Of a stretch of DNA of 64,000 bases, positions 37,301-52,300 are shown piece by piece. A program made the translations under genes and the position numbers. Source of the DNA: Siphonodentalium dalli (taxonomy: Eukaryota > Mollusca > Scaphopoda > Gadilida > Siphonodentaliidae); assembly GCA_032622095.1 (NCBI GenBank), contig CP136064.1, positions 108,798,004-108,862,003 on the forward strand. The letters are read 5' to 3'. The first letter of the stretch is position 1. The number at the start of each line of letters is the position of its first letter. The notes under the pieces were generated by a model, which was not told the origin of the DNA, did not search any database, and saw only the letters and a list, made by a program, of their open reading frames with translations.

Positions 37301-40300
37301 GTGAAATTCACTTGGAAAACATTTGTTGATTCCCATTTACATGTACATTTTCGCATTAATATGGAGGAAGCTTTAGATTCTCAAATGGATTCAGTAATAC
37401 GTTCGCAGAAGATCCTACAGGTTAGTGTGAATAGCAGACATTTGAACTCAATATTACCACGGTGTTATAACAGCAATACATGTATACACATATAACGAAA
37501 AACACTTCACATAAAAAAATACTCGCGGCACAATTAATATTTAACACATCATCGATCGGGACTACTATTTCCACTTTTTAGTTTGAAATATGTTATATTA
37601 ACATTGGACTTTAAATAACATGAGGATCCGAGTGTGGTCATTGGCATTGTTTAATCCAGAGTAAACAGTTGTCTTAGTTATTTTTTGGTTTAGGAAACCG
37701 AACTGAAAACACTCCAGGATATTTGTATAGATATCGTTCGTCAACCGGACATGTTCCCCATGCACATTTCGACACCTTTGTAGCTAAACAACAGATATTT
37801 TGCTCTCGTAATTGTAAACCCCCTACTGCTTATAATGGTTGTTAGGGAGTCGCTTGTGGTGTTTCCCATATCGCTAGGCAGACACATGTCACATAGACGA
37901 TTAAGCTATCGGCTCATTGGCTATAATTTAAAATGGGGCGGTACCTAAGGAAAGGTCCATTATCATAATTGTTGAGCTTATTGCTACAGGATATACAAAT
38001 TAGATTTCTGGTTCTGTCATATTCAATCATATTTGTTCTACAGGATATACAGAATCTGTTAGTGATTCTGTCGGCAATACTTCATATCGGCGATATCACA
38101 TTCATTTCGACCGGCAACAATGACGCTGCTCAAATCACCAACATCGACAAGCTGAGTAAAGGTGAGCTCTCTTCCAATTGTTATAATATATTCGTGGATC
38201 TAGGTATTATACAGTAATGCCATAAATAATCGACTCCTTAATCACAGCAGAATTATGGGTAACTTTTCAGGATTTAGTCGGAAATATGGCTTGTTGCCAT
38301 TCATCGGAAAGTGAGAGCTTTCCGATGAATGCAACAAGCCATATTTCCGACTAAATCCTGAAAAGTTACCCATAATTCTGCTGTGGTTAAGGAGTCAATT
38401 ATTTAGGGCATTACTGACTTACTGTTTCTGACTTCTTTGATAGTCTCTATTGAGAAATTGGCCTCCAGGTATTTCAGCGCGGAAAGGGTATCACGCAATC
38501 AGTCCACTGGTTTAATTTCACATGCTGGTGAGGTAGTTATTTAATGTTTAATTTAACCTGCGCGTTGTGAAACAGCCTTTATCAAATTTGTGAATTTGTT
38601 ATTTTATTTTAATGTTTGTCAAGCGCATTGAAACCTTGGTGATATGTGCACTATACAAGAAATGTGTGATATGATATATGTGACAATAACGAATAGACCA
38701 CTGCCAAATGACTGATACTAGTATTTTTAACAAATTAATTATGTTTCATCTCATCTTTTCCAAACTCATTTTACAATGACCGATCTTCCTTTTCATCTCA
38801 TACATTGTATAGTGATATTTTATGTACTCTTATCTGCTCAAGATTAAATTATTTCGTTTGTTGTTGATTTCGTTGTTGTGCCAAATCACGAAATCAACGA
38901 ATAATATACTTCCTCAAATTAAAATGATTTGACAGTATTTATGAATAAGTACTTCATGTAATTTTGCTTTTTTATATGCCCATTTCATAAAACTACCACA
39001 TTACCAGTGTGTGAATGGTCTCTCAATCCATTGAATGTCCACCAACCATTCATCTGATATGTTTTCACTTCATTTGTATAGAGATATCTCTAAAATTTGC
39101 ATGTAGCTTATCCATATGGGAATTCAGTTTGTGGTCAATTTCTTGCCCCCACTTGATCACGTTTATTATGCCTCCATTGACAAAGTGGGAAGGGATTGGG
39201 GGAGGGGTGGTCATATACTGGCATTGCTACTTTGTCCAAGCTTTTATTCCACCATTATGTGAAGGGGTATACTGGAGTTAGCTTGTCCGTCCGTCGTCCA
39301 TCCGTGGACACAAAATTGTCCGGAGTTTTTCTCAGTCGTTTTTTAATCATTTTCCGTGAACCTTGGTACAGTCATCAACCACCATGGGAACCTGTGCACC
39401 TGAGATTATGACGTCTGTCAGACTTTTTTTGGTGGTGTTATCCCCCTTTTTTTACTTAGAATTTTTTTGCAACATGTATAATTTTGTCCGAGCTTTTATT
39501 CCTACATTTTTAGGTAATTTTTTGTAAAACTTGGCCCAGATATTTAGTACCATGGGAACCTGTGCACCTGCGATTATGACGTCTGTCAGACTTTTTTTTG
39601 CTGGAGTTATCCCCCTTTTTCGACTTAGAACATTTTTGCAACATGCATAATTTTGTCCGAGCTTTTATTACTTACATTTTTCGGTCGATATGTTTAGGAT
39701 TAGGGTTAGGGTTGTGCACCTGCAATGGGAATCTGTAATTTTATTATATTAACTTAATGTTTACTGACATGGGGGGGTATCCTTAGTCCCATTGGGACAG
39801 TCACACCTCTAGTTATTATTAGCATATAAATAGTATTGTGAGATTGATTGGACTGATTTTAAAGATGGTGTATCTATTCCCTGAACTTTCTGTATATCTA
39901 TGGGGGTATAAAATATTAATTTTGATTCAAAGAGATCTGTCAAATGGATCTTCTTTCACTAGGTAATAATTGTTTTATCCAATTATTTTCTATGAACCGG
40001 AGCAGAAATGTGGATATTTTTAGAACAGCAGCATTTTTTATAAGAAATATATCTTTTAATCCTTTGGTGTAAACAATATTTATTTCAACAAATCAAACAT
40101 ATGACACAAACACAATATACATGAAAAAATATATAGATTTATGAAGAGGATTGGACAACAAGCAAAATGCTTTTTTAAAGTCCTCTCCTCATGACTGGAG
40201 CTTCCTGAAATTTTGCAAAAACCAATGCATTCTCTTATATATGCGAGTCTTCCATAGTGAGCCAGCCTCGCATATATAAGGGAATACATTGGCCAAACAA

Positions 40301-43300
40301 TATTTACCTTGACCTTGTAAACCAGTGCATTCTCTTATATATGCGAGGCTCCCTAAGTTTGTTAAAACATTATACCAAGAAGAACATTAAAAAAATAGAA
40401 GGATTTTGTTCTTTGTTATGATTCTCGCAAATTGTATGTTGTTGTTTGATCAGCGAAATTTCAATAACTTCTATTCACATTGATAATACCTTGAAAGCCT
40501 TTATTAACCCTTTCAGTGCCAAGTGCGATTTTGTGTCAACCCATATTTCCTTGATCATTTTTCAAATTTATTGATTATAATAATGTGATACATTGATGGA
40601 AAGAGCTCTTAGAGCTATTTCCATCAATGTATCACATTATTATCATGAATAAATTTGAAAAATGATCAAGGAAATATGGGTTGATACAAAAATCGCACTT
40701 GGCACTGAAAGGGTTAAAATGAGATAGAATTAAATATGACGGATATCCAGTTTATTTTACCATCAATTTGGCGCTATATCACTTTTAATAATATTATTAA
40801 CGCTTTGTATTTTTACAGTGTGTGAGCTGCTTCTGATCCCCTATGATGAACTGGCATCATCATTGGTTGAAGAATATACTGTAACCAGAGGTAGGAGAGT
40901 TAATATTTGGTTTTTCTCAAAATATCTTTGCATATACAAACTTGAACATCCCTCCAGATGAATAATAGACAATTCCAATGTGTAATGTTATAACCTATTG
41001 GGAGAATCCATTTAGTATAGAAAGGGTTAATTGTCTCATTTGTTAATTTATTTTTCTGTATTTTACTGGAATATTCAGAGCTTGGAATCAGTGTCACTAA
41101 AATGATGTTTTCATTAACTTCAACTCATACAATTTATTCCATTTAAATGTAAACCAATCAAATGTTTCTATCTTGTTTGATACCATCAGCTGTGGTATTC
41201 ATCCTTTGATTCCCTTGGAAATTGTTCAGATAACAAGTTACTTCAGGCTATTTGTTGAACTTATTATCTGAATATTCCCTACAAATTATGCATGCAATTT
41301 CTATGTTATATGCACTTGGTTTATAAAAACAACACACCAAAAGAAAAATAAGCAGCAACGGCACCAGAAGCAACCATATGCAAGGGGGCACAACTGCCAG
41401 AAAGGGAACTTCAGTCTGAGCTATTGGCATAAATGCTTAAAAGGCAAAAATTTTGAAATTAGAGATATATATAGAATAGTATATTTTACTCTTCGGACAA
41501 CTTAAAAAAGGTGTATTTTTGTACATATATGGGGTGATTGTTGCCATTATATGGAGAATGAAATGGCAGGAGAGGCAGATACTCATATCTCTGATCAAAT
41601 GGTTAAATCCTACATAAAAACTACTTTGAGTTGATGTCATAACATCAAATGATCCACGTTTGGTGATGCACAAATAATTACCATTTTTCTTCAGACTTAA
41701 AGTGATGTGAAACACTCTGGTAGGGTGATCCAATAGGAATGGAGAATATTTTTACTCAAAGTTCTTATTTTTACGAATATTAGTCCAAATTGTCAACACA
41801 CTCCGTCATTCTGATATATTAATTAAATGCACTGACTCTCAATGGCGAAATCATTTGTGTTTGTTTGTCGCCGATTGTTGCATCCTGAATCCAGATATAA
41901 ATATTTACAATTGAACTTAGTTTTGACAATGTTTTCTATTGAGTGGGATGGTCGATTTCTTTGAAATTTTCAGTGATGTTAGTGGAATGCTACAATCCCC
42001 AAGTTGGCATAACACCTGAATACTAACTTATCAGTTTCATGAATTTGAACAAGTCCATAATATGTCTTTAAACCCCACTAAAGGTAGTTATAGTATCAAT
42101 GGTAGTCAGGGTCATGGATTAAACTTATCCGATACAAGGGTGTGGAATAAATACAGAACACAACTTGCATCATAATCTAGTATCTTTTATCGAACTCATT
42201 GCGGATGGCGCATAGTCACATTTTACTCAAGCTCTGCAACTCATTCGATAAAAGATTCTCGATTAAGAATCGCATACTTACACCGACCTGCAGCCATGGC
42301 TCGACTTATAAGGAAGCACTTTTATTGCACAGCCATAGGTTCATTTTTGCAAAATACAGAAGATTTCAATACATTCAATAAAAAATATTTTCTTGTCCTT
42401 GGACAATACAAGCCGATTATATTGACTTGAATTGATGACATCAACTGTAACAGAAAATGTCTTTACTAAATTATGAGGTATAGTCTACATAATTGACAAT
42501 TCAAGTTTGTTTAAATAAGGCAATATCAACCTAATTAAATTTCAGTATACAAGAGTATTCTTCAGAGTGTGCAATAAATATAGAACAACACAATTGTGTG
42601 AATATGTTATATGTTACTGCACTCATTTGTCATGCTGCAAGGTAAAAATTGAGCCCCACATTTCTTGTTTTTACCATCACATCAAAACAAACTTGTGCCT
42701 ACTGTTAACCAGTGCACACACTTGTGTCATTCTATCTATATCTTATTTGCTGGAGATGAGATTTGATAACACTGGTTACCATGCATGTTATTGTCATGGT
42801 CAGCAAAGACCACAGATACAATGGCCACTCTACTTCTATGAAATACTAGTAATCCAACCGAAAATATCATTTTAAAATTTATATTTATATTGAAATTTTA
42901 TTTATTAGTTGCATGTGTGCTAGATTTAGAATGTGATGGTCTCTGTTTTGTTATTCTTGCTTAAGGGTTTGGCCAAATTTGTCTTAGATTGATTATACTT
43001 AGCTTTATGTCTCCCTCGAAAGCCGAATTGGAAGAGATGCAAAGCCTGTATCAATGAGTGGCTATATATACAACTTGTGTATGTTTCAATTATCTTAATA
43101 ATATAATATAAAATATCATTCCGTATTCCCATTTAAATGATGATGGATTTTTGTTCTTCGTCTCATCCCATCCTTTTGTAAACTGGCATCCTGCAAACTT
43201 TCTTTTTTAGTTGGAAAACGGGTAACTCTCCACACAAGTGATGGGATAATATTATAGTTACCCTTTGTAAAATTATGATATTGCATCAAGCCTGTCTTTC

Positions 43301-46300
43301 GTAAAGCCACAATAGATAGCAATTTATGACTTTAGTTGATTCAATATTGTAAAATTATCTTTCATCTCTCTACAGAATAGTATTTTTGGGGCAGGGTGGG
43401 GTGACCCGTAAGGACCTTAAATCATAGTTTCAGGGATATAACAACAACAGATAGGGTGATGTCTCACAATCTCTGTCCCCCGTGGCACCTCAAAATTAGG
43501 AATATTAATCATAATTTGTGGAGATTTCTGCACAGAAATTCTCTAAAATTTCAATAATAAAAAAAGTCGAATAATATCAAGTTACAGCTGAAAAAATCAT
43601 GTTGTCAAGGGGAAATAGATTAGATCAGATTAAATTTAAATGTGGCACCCAAATTCTCCAAATTGAGAATCCTCAGCTACGTCATCTGACTTGATGTTCC
43701 TGGCATTCATGTTGCATGTTTACTCACGTTTATTGTGTTCTCATGTTTATTGTGTTCACATGTTTGTTGCACTGTTGATTTAATTAGTTCTGTTTTCTGC
43801 ATGTTGCATGTTGTTCCATCCTTTAGGTGAGCAAATCAAGAAGGAGCGTTCCGTTGCACATGCATGCGATTGTCGAGATGCTTTAGCGAAAACTCTGTAT
43901 AGCCGCTTGTTTAGTTGGATTGTCAATGGGATAAATCAGATGATTCAACCATTCGACGACAGGTGATGGTTCATAATCATATATTTACATACATCAAATA
44001 TTGTTTAGGCTTTTTTATCATTATGCCATGCCAAAGTCACTAGAATCATTCAAACGATTGACATACAATTGTTAAAAGATGACAAAATATTTAAATATTT
44101 GAATCTTAACCTGGTGTGAATCTTGATATGCTGCAAGAAAATCGTGCGATTGTCAATATTCAAAGGTGCATACAGTAATGCCTTACTGAGAGCTTTCTGA
44201 TGAATGGCACCAAGCCATATTTCCGACTAAATCCTGAAAAGTTACACATAATTCTGTTGTGGTTAAGGAGTTGATTATTTAGGGCATTACTGTATTTGAT
44301 TTGAATGAAATATTAGATTCACAGGAAGATACATGTAAAGCATGCGAATCACCACCCCAGTATATATCACAATGTTAAACATATGAAGATCCCAGTTATT
44401 CCATGTTCCTTTGCATCTTATTTTTAGTCGAGTTTTTTTCCAAAACTCGACTTATAGTTTGATGAGGGAAGGTGGGCGGGCGGCGGACGGACGGACGGGC
44501 GGGCGGGCGGGCGGGCCACGTGTTTTGCTTATAACTCAACAAAAATTTGTTGTATGAGTACATATCCATGCACGTAAGCTGCAGACAAAAAAATCGGGTT
44601 CGTCCGCACATTTATTACAGAGTTATGGCCCTTTGCCATTTTTCACTGATTTTAGGCTCGTTAGCGCAACAACTTCAACAAACGTTATCTGATTCGATTG
44701 AAATTTGGTATATAGGTGTCTCCCAAGAATATCTCGGACGACTTCGAAAACCGGCCTGGTCCGATAAAATTTGATAGAGTTATGGCCCTTAATTAGTCAT
44801 TTTTCACGAATTTTCAGCTCGTTAGCGCGATAACTTCAACAAACGTTATCCGATTTTATTGAAATTTAGTATATAGGTGTCTCCCAAGAATATCTCGGTC
44901 GAGTTCGAAAACCGGCCAGGTCCGATAAAATTGGATAGAGTTATGGCCCTTAATTAGTCATTTTTTCAAAAAATTTCAGCTCGTTAGCGCGATAATTTAA
45001 CAAACATCATCTTATTTGATTGAAATTTTGATGTATTGGTGTCTCCCAAGAATACCTCGGACTATTTAGAAAACCGGCCCGGTCCAATAAAATTTGATAG
45101 AGTTATGGTCCTTAAGTAGTCATTTTGTACGAATTTTGAGCTCGTTAGCGCGATAACTTCAACAAACGTCATCCGATTCAACTAAAATTTGGTATATAAG
45201 TGTCTTCCAATAATATCCTGGACGAGTTCGAAAACCAGCCTGCCCCAATAAAATTTGATAGAGTTATGGCCCTTAATTGGTCATTTTTCGTGAATTTTTA
45301 GCTCGTTAGCGCGACAACTTCAACAAACGTCCTCCGATTTGTTTAAAATTTGGAATAGACATAATTGCCAAGAATATTTTGGACGAGTTCGAAAACCAAC
45401 CTGGCCCGATAAAATTTGATGGAGTTATGGCCCTTAATTAGTCATTTTTCGATTTTACCTATTAATTAGTCTACCGATACTGATGCACACACCAATTGGC
45501 GGTAGCCACCGGCGGTAAGCCACCGAAAACGAGACACAGCATCTCTGATGCCACCTCTTGTTTCAAATATATCTTCCTGATGGTTTGTACAGTCAAACTT
45601 CGATACTTAAAGGGACCCAAGGCACTCATATTGGATTTTGGGTATGCATAAATATGACCATGGGCAAAAACCAGTTCTGCATCTTAATCGGATTCCACTC
45701 TTAAAAAACTGATAAAAAGTGGAACCCTGCAGACTATACTAGTATCTGCAATGAACACTGAAGGTATCACCTATGAGATAGGTGCTATTCTGTTCAATAA
45801 TATTCATATATATGCAATTGATACTTCACTTTTTATGTGTACCCATACCATGTATGGTACACATAATGCCGACGTCCGGATCAACCATCCGTCGTTCGTC
45901 CGTCCGTCTGTCCGTCTGTCTGTCTGTCCGTCTGTCCGTCTGTCCGTAGACACTTGCTATCCGATTCATTTACTCGAATAGTTTTTATCAGATCTTGTTC
46001 AAATTTTATGTGCATGTTTATGATGACACACTCCTCACCTGTATAGTTTTTGGTATCGATCGGTTGATCGGTTTAGAAATTATTAACACTTTGCATCCGC
46101 ACATAGTCATGAGCTATCCGATGCTATAACCAAAGTATTTTTTGTCTGATTGTTTTCATATTTGATATGTAGGTTTATGATGACACACCCCTCACCTGTA
46201 TAGTTTTTGGTATCGATTAGTTGATCAGTTTAGAAAATAATTAACCCTTCACACACATGCTATCCAATGTAATAAGTTGAACATATATCTTCTGATCTGC

Positions 46301-49300
46301 CTCATATTTCTTACCTAGGTTTTTCTTAGCACGGTCTTCATCTGTATGGTTTTTGGTATCATTTAATTAACCCTTTTCACTCTTAATGTTTACTTAGAAC
46401 TCACGCAAGCTGCTATGACTCAAAACATTTTTCATCTGATCTGCACCAAATTTGGTACATGTGGTCCTCACCCCAAAATACAGATCAAGTTATGGCCCTT
46501 TATAATTCAAGTGACTTATAATGTAGTTCCATGAAATACACTGGTATATGGTCGAATGGTGGACAACTCTATTGGAAATATAATGATAACATTCCCTGGT
46601 GTATGCCCATGTAGATTGTAAACAGCTCATGAAATGATTAATTGCTATTTAGCTATGGCCAAGTGGTTAGATGGATACCAAGATAAACAAACAATATTAT
46701 ACTGATGGCTGGTTAATTGTCAAATTTGACAAATGACACCAGGCTCTTGTTTATCTAATTTTGAAATTTCATTACAGGCTGCCTGATAATTGACCCATGA
46801 CCTACACAATTGTCTGCATATTCCATTGATATGCTTAGAAAATAATTAACCCTTTCCAAGTTTCCAACAGATTTATGCTTTAATGCACATGGGATCTTCC
46901 TCATATGTCTTATCTTGGGTTATCTTCACACTATTAACTTCTATGGATTGTGGAATTGATTAATTGATTTTTGAAAAATATATTAACCCTTCAGACACAT
47001 TCTTTTGATATTACATTAAAATAATGGCTAATAGCCAATATAATTGTTATATGCAATAGGTTACAAGCAGATAAATCTTCATTATTGTTTGTATTATGCA
47101 GAAACATATTAAATGAACCCTCTTTTTGAATCAGGTTCATTAGTTAATGAACGTTCAATAAGACACCAATTGAATATGCTTACAGATTATAGGTGATGCA
47201 TTATTTTGAAAATCAATATGGCAGATAATATTGCCAGGAACCTTATTTTCCCATCTGTTCATATTGTCATGGTTGACTGAATTTTGGGGACCACAGAGTG
47301 CTTAAAAGATTAACAGTGAAGGTTATGTGTTTTAGTCTGCAAGCTACTTGTAAAATATTGTTATGTCTTGAAACCATTTGATTCAGTGTTACATTCCTTT
47401 ATATTAACTATGGTAATCTTTTCGATTTAGGGATCATTGGGGCCAGCATCCGCACCATATAATGGCTGTATAACATGGCTGTATAACATTATATAGATAA
47501 CATTTTTGAATTATACTGTATAAACTACATGCATTTTTGACATGATTGATAAACAAATAACAACTGGGAAGAATGGGGGGGCGGGGGTCATTAAAGTTCA
47601 AATTAAATATGAGATGGAATCCCACATGTTGTTCTATGCAGTCTGGCTTGTCAACTAATTATAATTTCTCTTTAGAAGTGAATGAGATTTGAATAGCTGG
47701 TAGTTTTGTTTCCAATGAGCTAACTTCAACTTATAAACATATCCTCAGAAATAACTAAACCCTTGGATCTCACATAGATAGGTCCTTGGATGAATAAGGA
47801 TAGAGTTATTAGATTTAGAACACCCCCCCCCCCCCTTCGCAACCACAAATACTTTAACCCCTTCTTAAGACAAATTATTTGAGCTATTGAATTCAAGATG
47901 GTGCTGATATATGGTTACCTGTGTTCATATCTTTGATAAATTATCAGTTATAGCTAATCGCTATCGCCCGGGTATGGGGTAAACATCTGCCGATCGTGAT
48001 CGGCCTCTCGTTTGGTTAAGTTAATAAAGAGAAACAAGAAACCGTTGTCTGCTTTTGCACTCAAGTGAGATTTTGCAATCAGTTATATATAGATACTAAG
48101 TGTGATATTGTGCTAAATTACACATACAAATATGAACAGAATTGTACTTTTGCATATCCTGCTGGAGAAAATTGGTTTAAACATTAGCTTGCTTCTTGAC
48201 TCTTTAACCCTTCCATGACTGGAGCTTCCTGGAATTTTTCGAAAACCCTGTGCCAATGCATTCTCTTATATATGCGAGTATCCTGTAGGGAGCTTCGCAG
48301 ATATAAGAGAATACATCAGCCTAACAATATTTACCTTGACCTTGTAAGCCAGTGCATTCTCTTATATATGCAAGGCTCCCTATGGGAGACTCACATATAT
48401 AAGAGAATGCACTGGAACATGATCTTTAATGATGCGCCAGTGAAGCTCCAGTTATGAAAGGGTTAAATGTCTGTTCTGATACATATCTAACAAAAATGTT
48501 GTTCCAAGATGTGTTTTAACTTGATGTCTCAACATTTCCTTGTTACAGTGGATGTGAAGTTAGTATTGGGATTCTGGACATATTTGGGTTTGAAAATTTC
48601 TCCAGAAATAGTTTTGAGCAGGTGAGTACAGTTATCTATAAATTAAGTATATTTAATTATAATGTTAAAAGAAAATTAATTTATTTTCGCAGACTGATTT
48701 TTTAGAGCCTCATTGATCTTTTTAGAATCTTTTTATTGTTGCCATGGACTATTATATTGTGAATGGGTAACTTCAGAAGACACTAATCACATGTGCAGCA
48801 AGCATATCAAACCCATCACATTTGTAGCCAGATTTTCAAATCACGCAAGGATACATAAATTTTCCCTTTTTGTGGCCTTTATCTTTATTGCATGGAGGAA
48901 AACTGCAAAAATCAGATTAATAATTTGACATTTAGTTTTGTTTAAAGATGCATAATCTGAATTAACATTCCCTAATTACTATTTCTTTGGCTTCGGGGGT
49001 TAAAAATAAAATAAAATTTGAGTCAAGGAACCCACCCATCAAAGCTCAGTGATCAGATTTCGATTTTTGAAATTTGTTATATCTCCGTCAAAGGTATCTT
49101 GCCCACTGAACTATATGGTATATTATCCCAAGTAGGAGGGGTTAACTCTCCGAGTTGAAAAAAAACAGTACGAAATTCTATGGTTCATATCCTCTGTCAT
49201 GTTCATGACACGTGTAATCACGTGATTTCTGACACCTAGTGAAGTATTCACCATATTTTTATCCCTCCTCAACTAGGAAGGACGCAAAAAGAATCTCTCC

Positions 49301-52300
49301 AACGAAGCTAAGTTGCAGTTTGTATAGCAAAAACAGTTTTGTTTTTGTTTTATACAAACAACATTATTTTTTTGCTTATAGTTGAAAATTATGTACAATT
49401 CACATAAAGATTATGCGGTTGTTCCGAATATAATCTCGGAAGCGGACGACTCGTTTCGTTTTAACAGACTTTGTCTTCCATAATTTTAATCGGTCAATGA
49501 TTTAATATCCGTGTTTATGCCGACAATATCAGAGTTTCTGGCCTATTAACGGCAGAACATTCGAGGCACCATTGGATATGACTAAAGACGCTGATCGTTT
49601 TCTTTATAACAAATCTATGGCATACAGGTGACGTATTATTTAAGTTACCACGTGCGTTGACGGTGGTTAAAGGTATCACGAAATTAGGTGACTTACTTTC
49701 GAGTTCATTTTTTTCGTTTTACGGCTTTATTTAGACGTTGACAATCACCGTCTGGTGTACAATTGAAGACAAAAGCACCGTTTTAATGCTTGTGAAATAG
49801 GCTGATAGGATTGTAAAATCCTGAATGTCAATTTGAACCTTTTTAACCCTGAGTGATTAACAATGGAGCCGTTACTGCCTTGGTTGACACAGGCATGGTA
49901 ACATAACACAACAGGTGTATTTGCGATTGTTCGTAATCACATTAATTACTTTCACAGGACTGCTCATCGAGGTAAGAACAGGTTCATGAATCGCCTTCCC
50001 CGTAGCTCCCCTTGAAGTCGCTTCCGTCGTTTCGAGGTCCCAAGAATAGAGAACGAAAGTCGATATATAGGGTTCCTCTAATTGGCGTAATTAGCACTCG
50101 GAGCGATAGTCACACCACACAGGACGCGGGTTGGGGCTACCCATCGAACCCGTAGCTCACACGAGTTGCTTCCCCTAGGACACGGACAAACTCGTGGGGA
50201 AGGATCCAGAGAATTTTTGTTTGGGGACACCTGTTCTGTATTTGAGTATGTGCCCATATAAATTTGGATGTTAAAATATTCAGTACTGGATACTTGATTG
50301 TGCAAATAAAGGCTCCATATTATAGACTATATATCATCTGCGGGCTGATGATTTGCATTACTAGTACATTTGTTTGAATTGTAGAAAAATTCCTTGAAAA
50401 TATGGAAGATCCAACTGGAATAAATACTATCTACATGGAATTTGGGGACATTTGGGTCTCTATAGTTTGGGCACCCAAACCTGTAACAGGTATCAAAACA
50501 TCCCTGGATCTTTCTCTGACTTGCCAATATATCGTGTTCCTCTAACTGGCGTAATTAGGACTCGGGGCGATAGTCACACCAAACAGGGCGCGGGTTGGGG
50601 CTACCCATTGAACCCATTAGTCACATTGGTGCGCTCCCTGGACTATCGAACGGGATGTCAATCTGCTTCCTCGGGTCGACCGTTGGCGGTTGACGTGCCC
50701 CGGACGGCTGTGACCACTGAGCTCTACTAACACTCGACACACGCCGTCCATCGCTACAAGTCGTCATCTCGGGGTCAGCGCGGCTGGGGGATACACCCTC
50801 AGTGGTCCCTGACCATGCTCTCCGGTGCCTTATGATCATAGTGTGTGGAAATTTGGGCTAAAATTACTAGTCGAATGGCCATTTTTACTTTGTCTCAATT
50901 CAAATTAGGAGACATTTTCTCAAATTATTACATATACGCTATTATTTGGCACCTGAAAGTTTATCCTCCATGCCTTCTGCCCCAGCTGGGCTTGGAATGG
51001 GATCACAGTTCACAGGCTTGTTTCCTCCTTATTATAAGCCACCACTTCCGGAGGCTTGGCAGACAGGTTACTGGCCGCGTTCTGGCCAACAGCTGCCAGT
51101 AACTTCGTGTTTGATTTTAAATGAAAACAAAAGATCTTATTCCCTGACGCCATTATAGCAGGAAGCTTGCTTGGGAACTGGTACCTACTAACCTTCCATC
51201 GCCAGTTCGGTCGGTTGGATATCGGGATCGGTCGAGCTGCTGCTCCACCCCGAGATGTACAGGCTCTGGACATTCCTCCGGGGTACCCAATGACCAGACC
51301 TCACATGCAATTAGAAATGAAGCTTGTCGTGGTGTATTGTGCTGTTAACACCCCTTCGACGGATGGAGATCAGGATCAGATCGAGCAGTCGCTCCAGCAC
51401 GAGGTGAAAGGGCTTTCGACATTCCTTTCGGGTCACCTTTACATGCGCTTACGAGGGAGCTCAGTTAGTTGTTCAGTGTTCTCTGATGCAGCCAAGCGCA
51501 GGAAGAAAATTAATGTCGAATTTTGATTTGCAAATAACCTCAGATTGACATGATTTGATAGCATTGTTCTACAATCATTTACAATTTAACAGAACATCAG
51601 AGTGCTTTCCCTTGTTTCGAGGGTTCCAAGGAAGAGATAGAAACCTTTACGACCAGGACACTGTCACTTGTCTATGTATAGTGTTCCCTTCATTGGCGTA
51701 ATTAGCATTCAGGATGATAGTCCCACCAAACAGGTCACGGGTTGGGGCTACCCATCGAACCCAATGGCCGCATTTGGTGGGCTTTCTGGACTATCGCCAG
51801 GGACTCCAAGTCAGATACTCGGGACGACGGTTGGCATACCCTGGGACAGTCAAATGAGGAAATAGGATCCAAGTTGCATGGCTTTTATTAGCATTTGGGT
51901 AGCAACTTGCCCTGTGATGCCGGTCAATTTGTACCCTGCCTAACGTCGTCAGAGCTGGGTGGTTATGCCATCGGACTGCACACTTGGCGACCTGGGTTCG
52001 ACCATCCTGAGAGGTATTCAACCATTTTACTGTTCTCGGGTTGGGATGTGTTCAACTTCTTGCTTTATAAGTTGTTGCTTCTTTCCATGTTCCATCCAGC
52101 TCTTTCATGGTCACGGGCTTTGCTGGAGAATGTCTACAGTCATTCATATCACTAGATTAGTATATGACTCTCGCCCTTACATTTTCCTGACTTTTAAGAC
52201 GTGTTCTGGACTGGTTCGGGTGCTCGAAAGGGTAAATATTTACATCTCGATTTGGGACGCAAGAATCAGAGATAAACAAGCATACATGCTTTATCTCCGA

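Noticed and set aside
39015-39281. 88-codon ORF as an exon
   Set aside because: It overlaps tandem-repeat DNA, has no splice sites in phase with neighbours, and the motor is continuous without it.
48215-48457. 80-codon ORF
   Set aside because: It lies wholly within a family B MITE; the same peptide pattern recurs in other copies (34661, 63202).
51167-51526. 119-codon ORF as a gag or transposase gene
   Set aside because: No motif, no extension and no matching neighbour; kept only as part of the unclassified 5.1-kb element.
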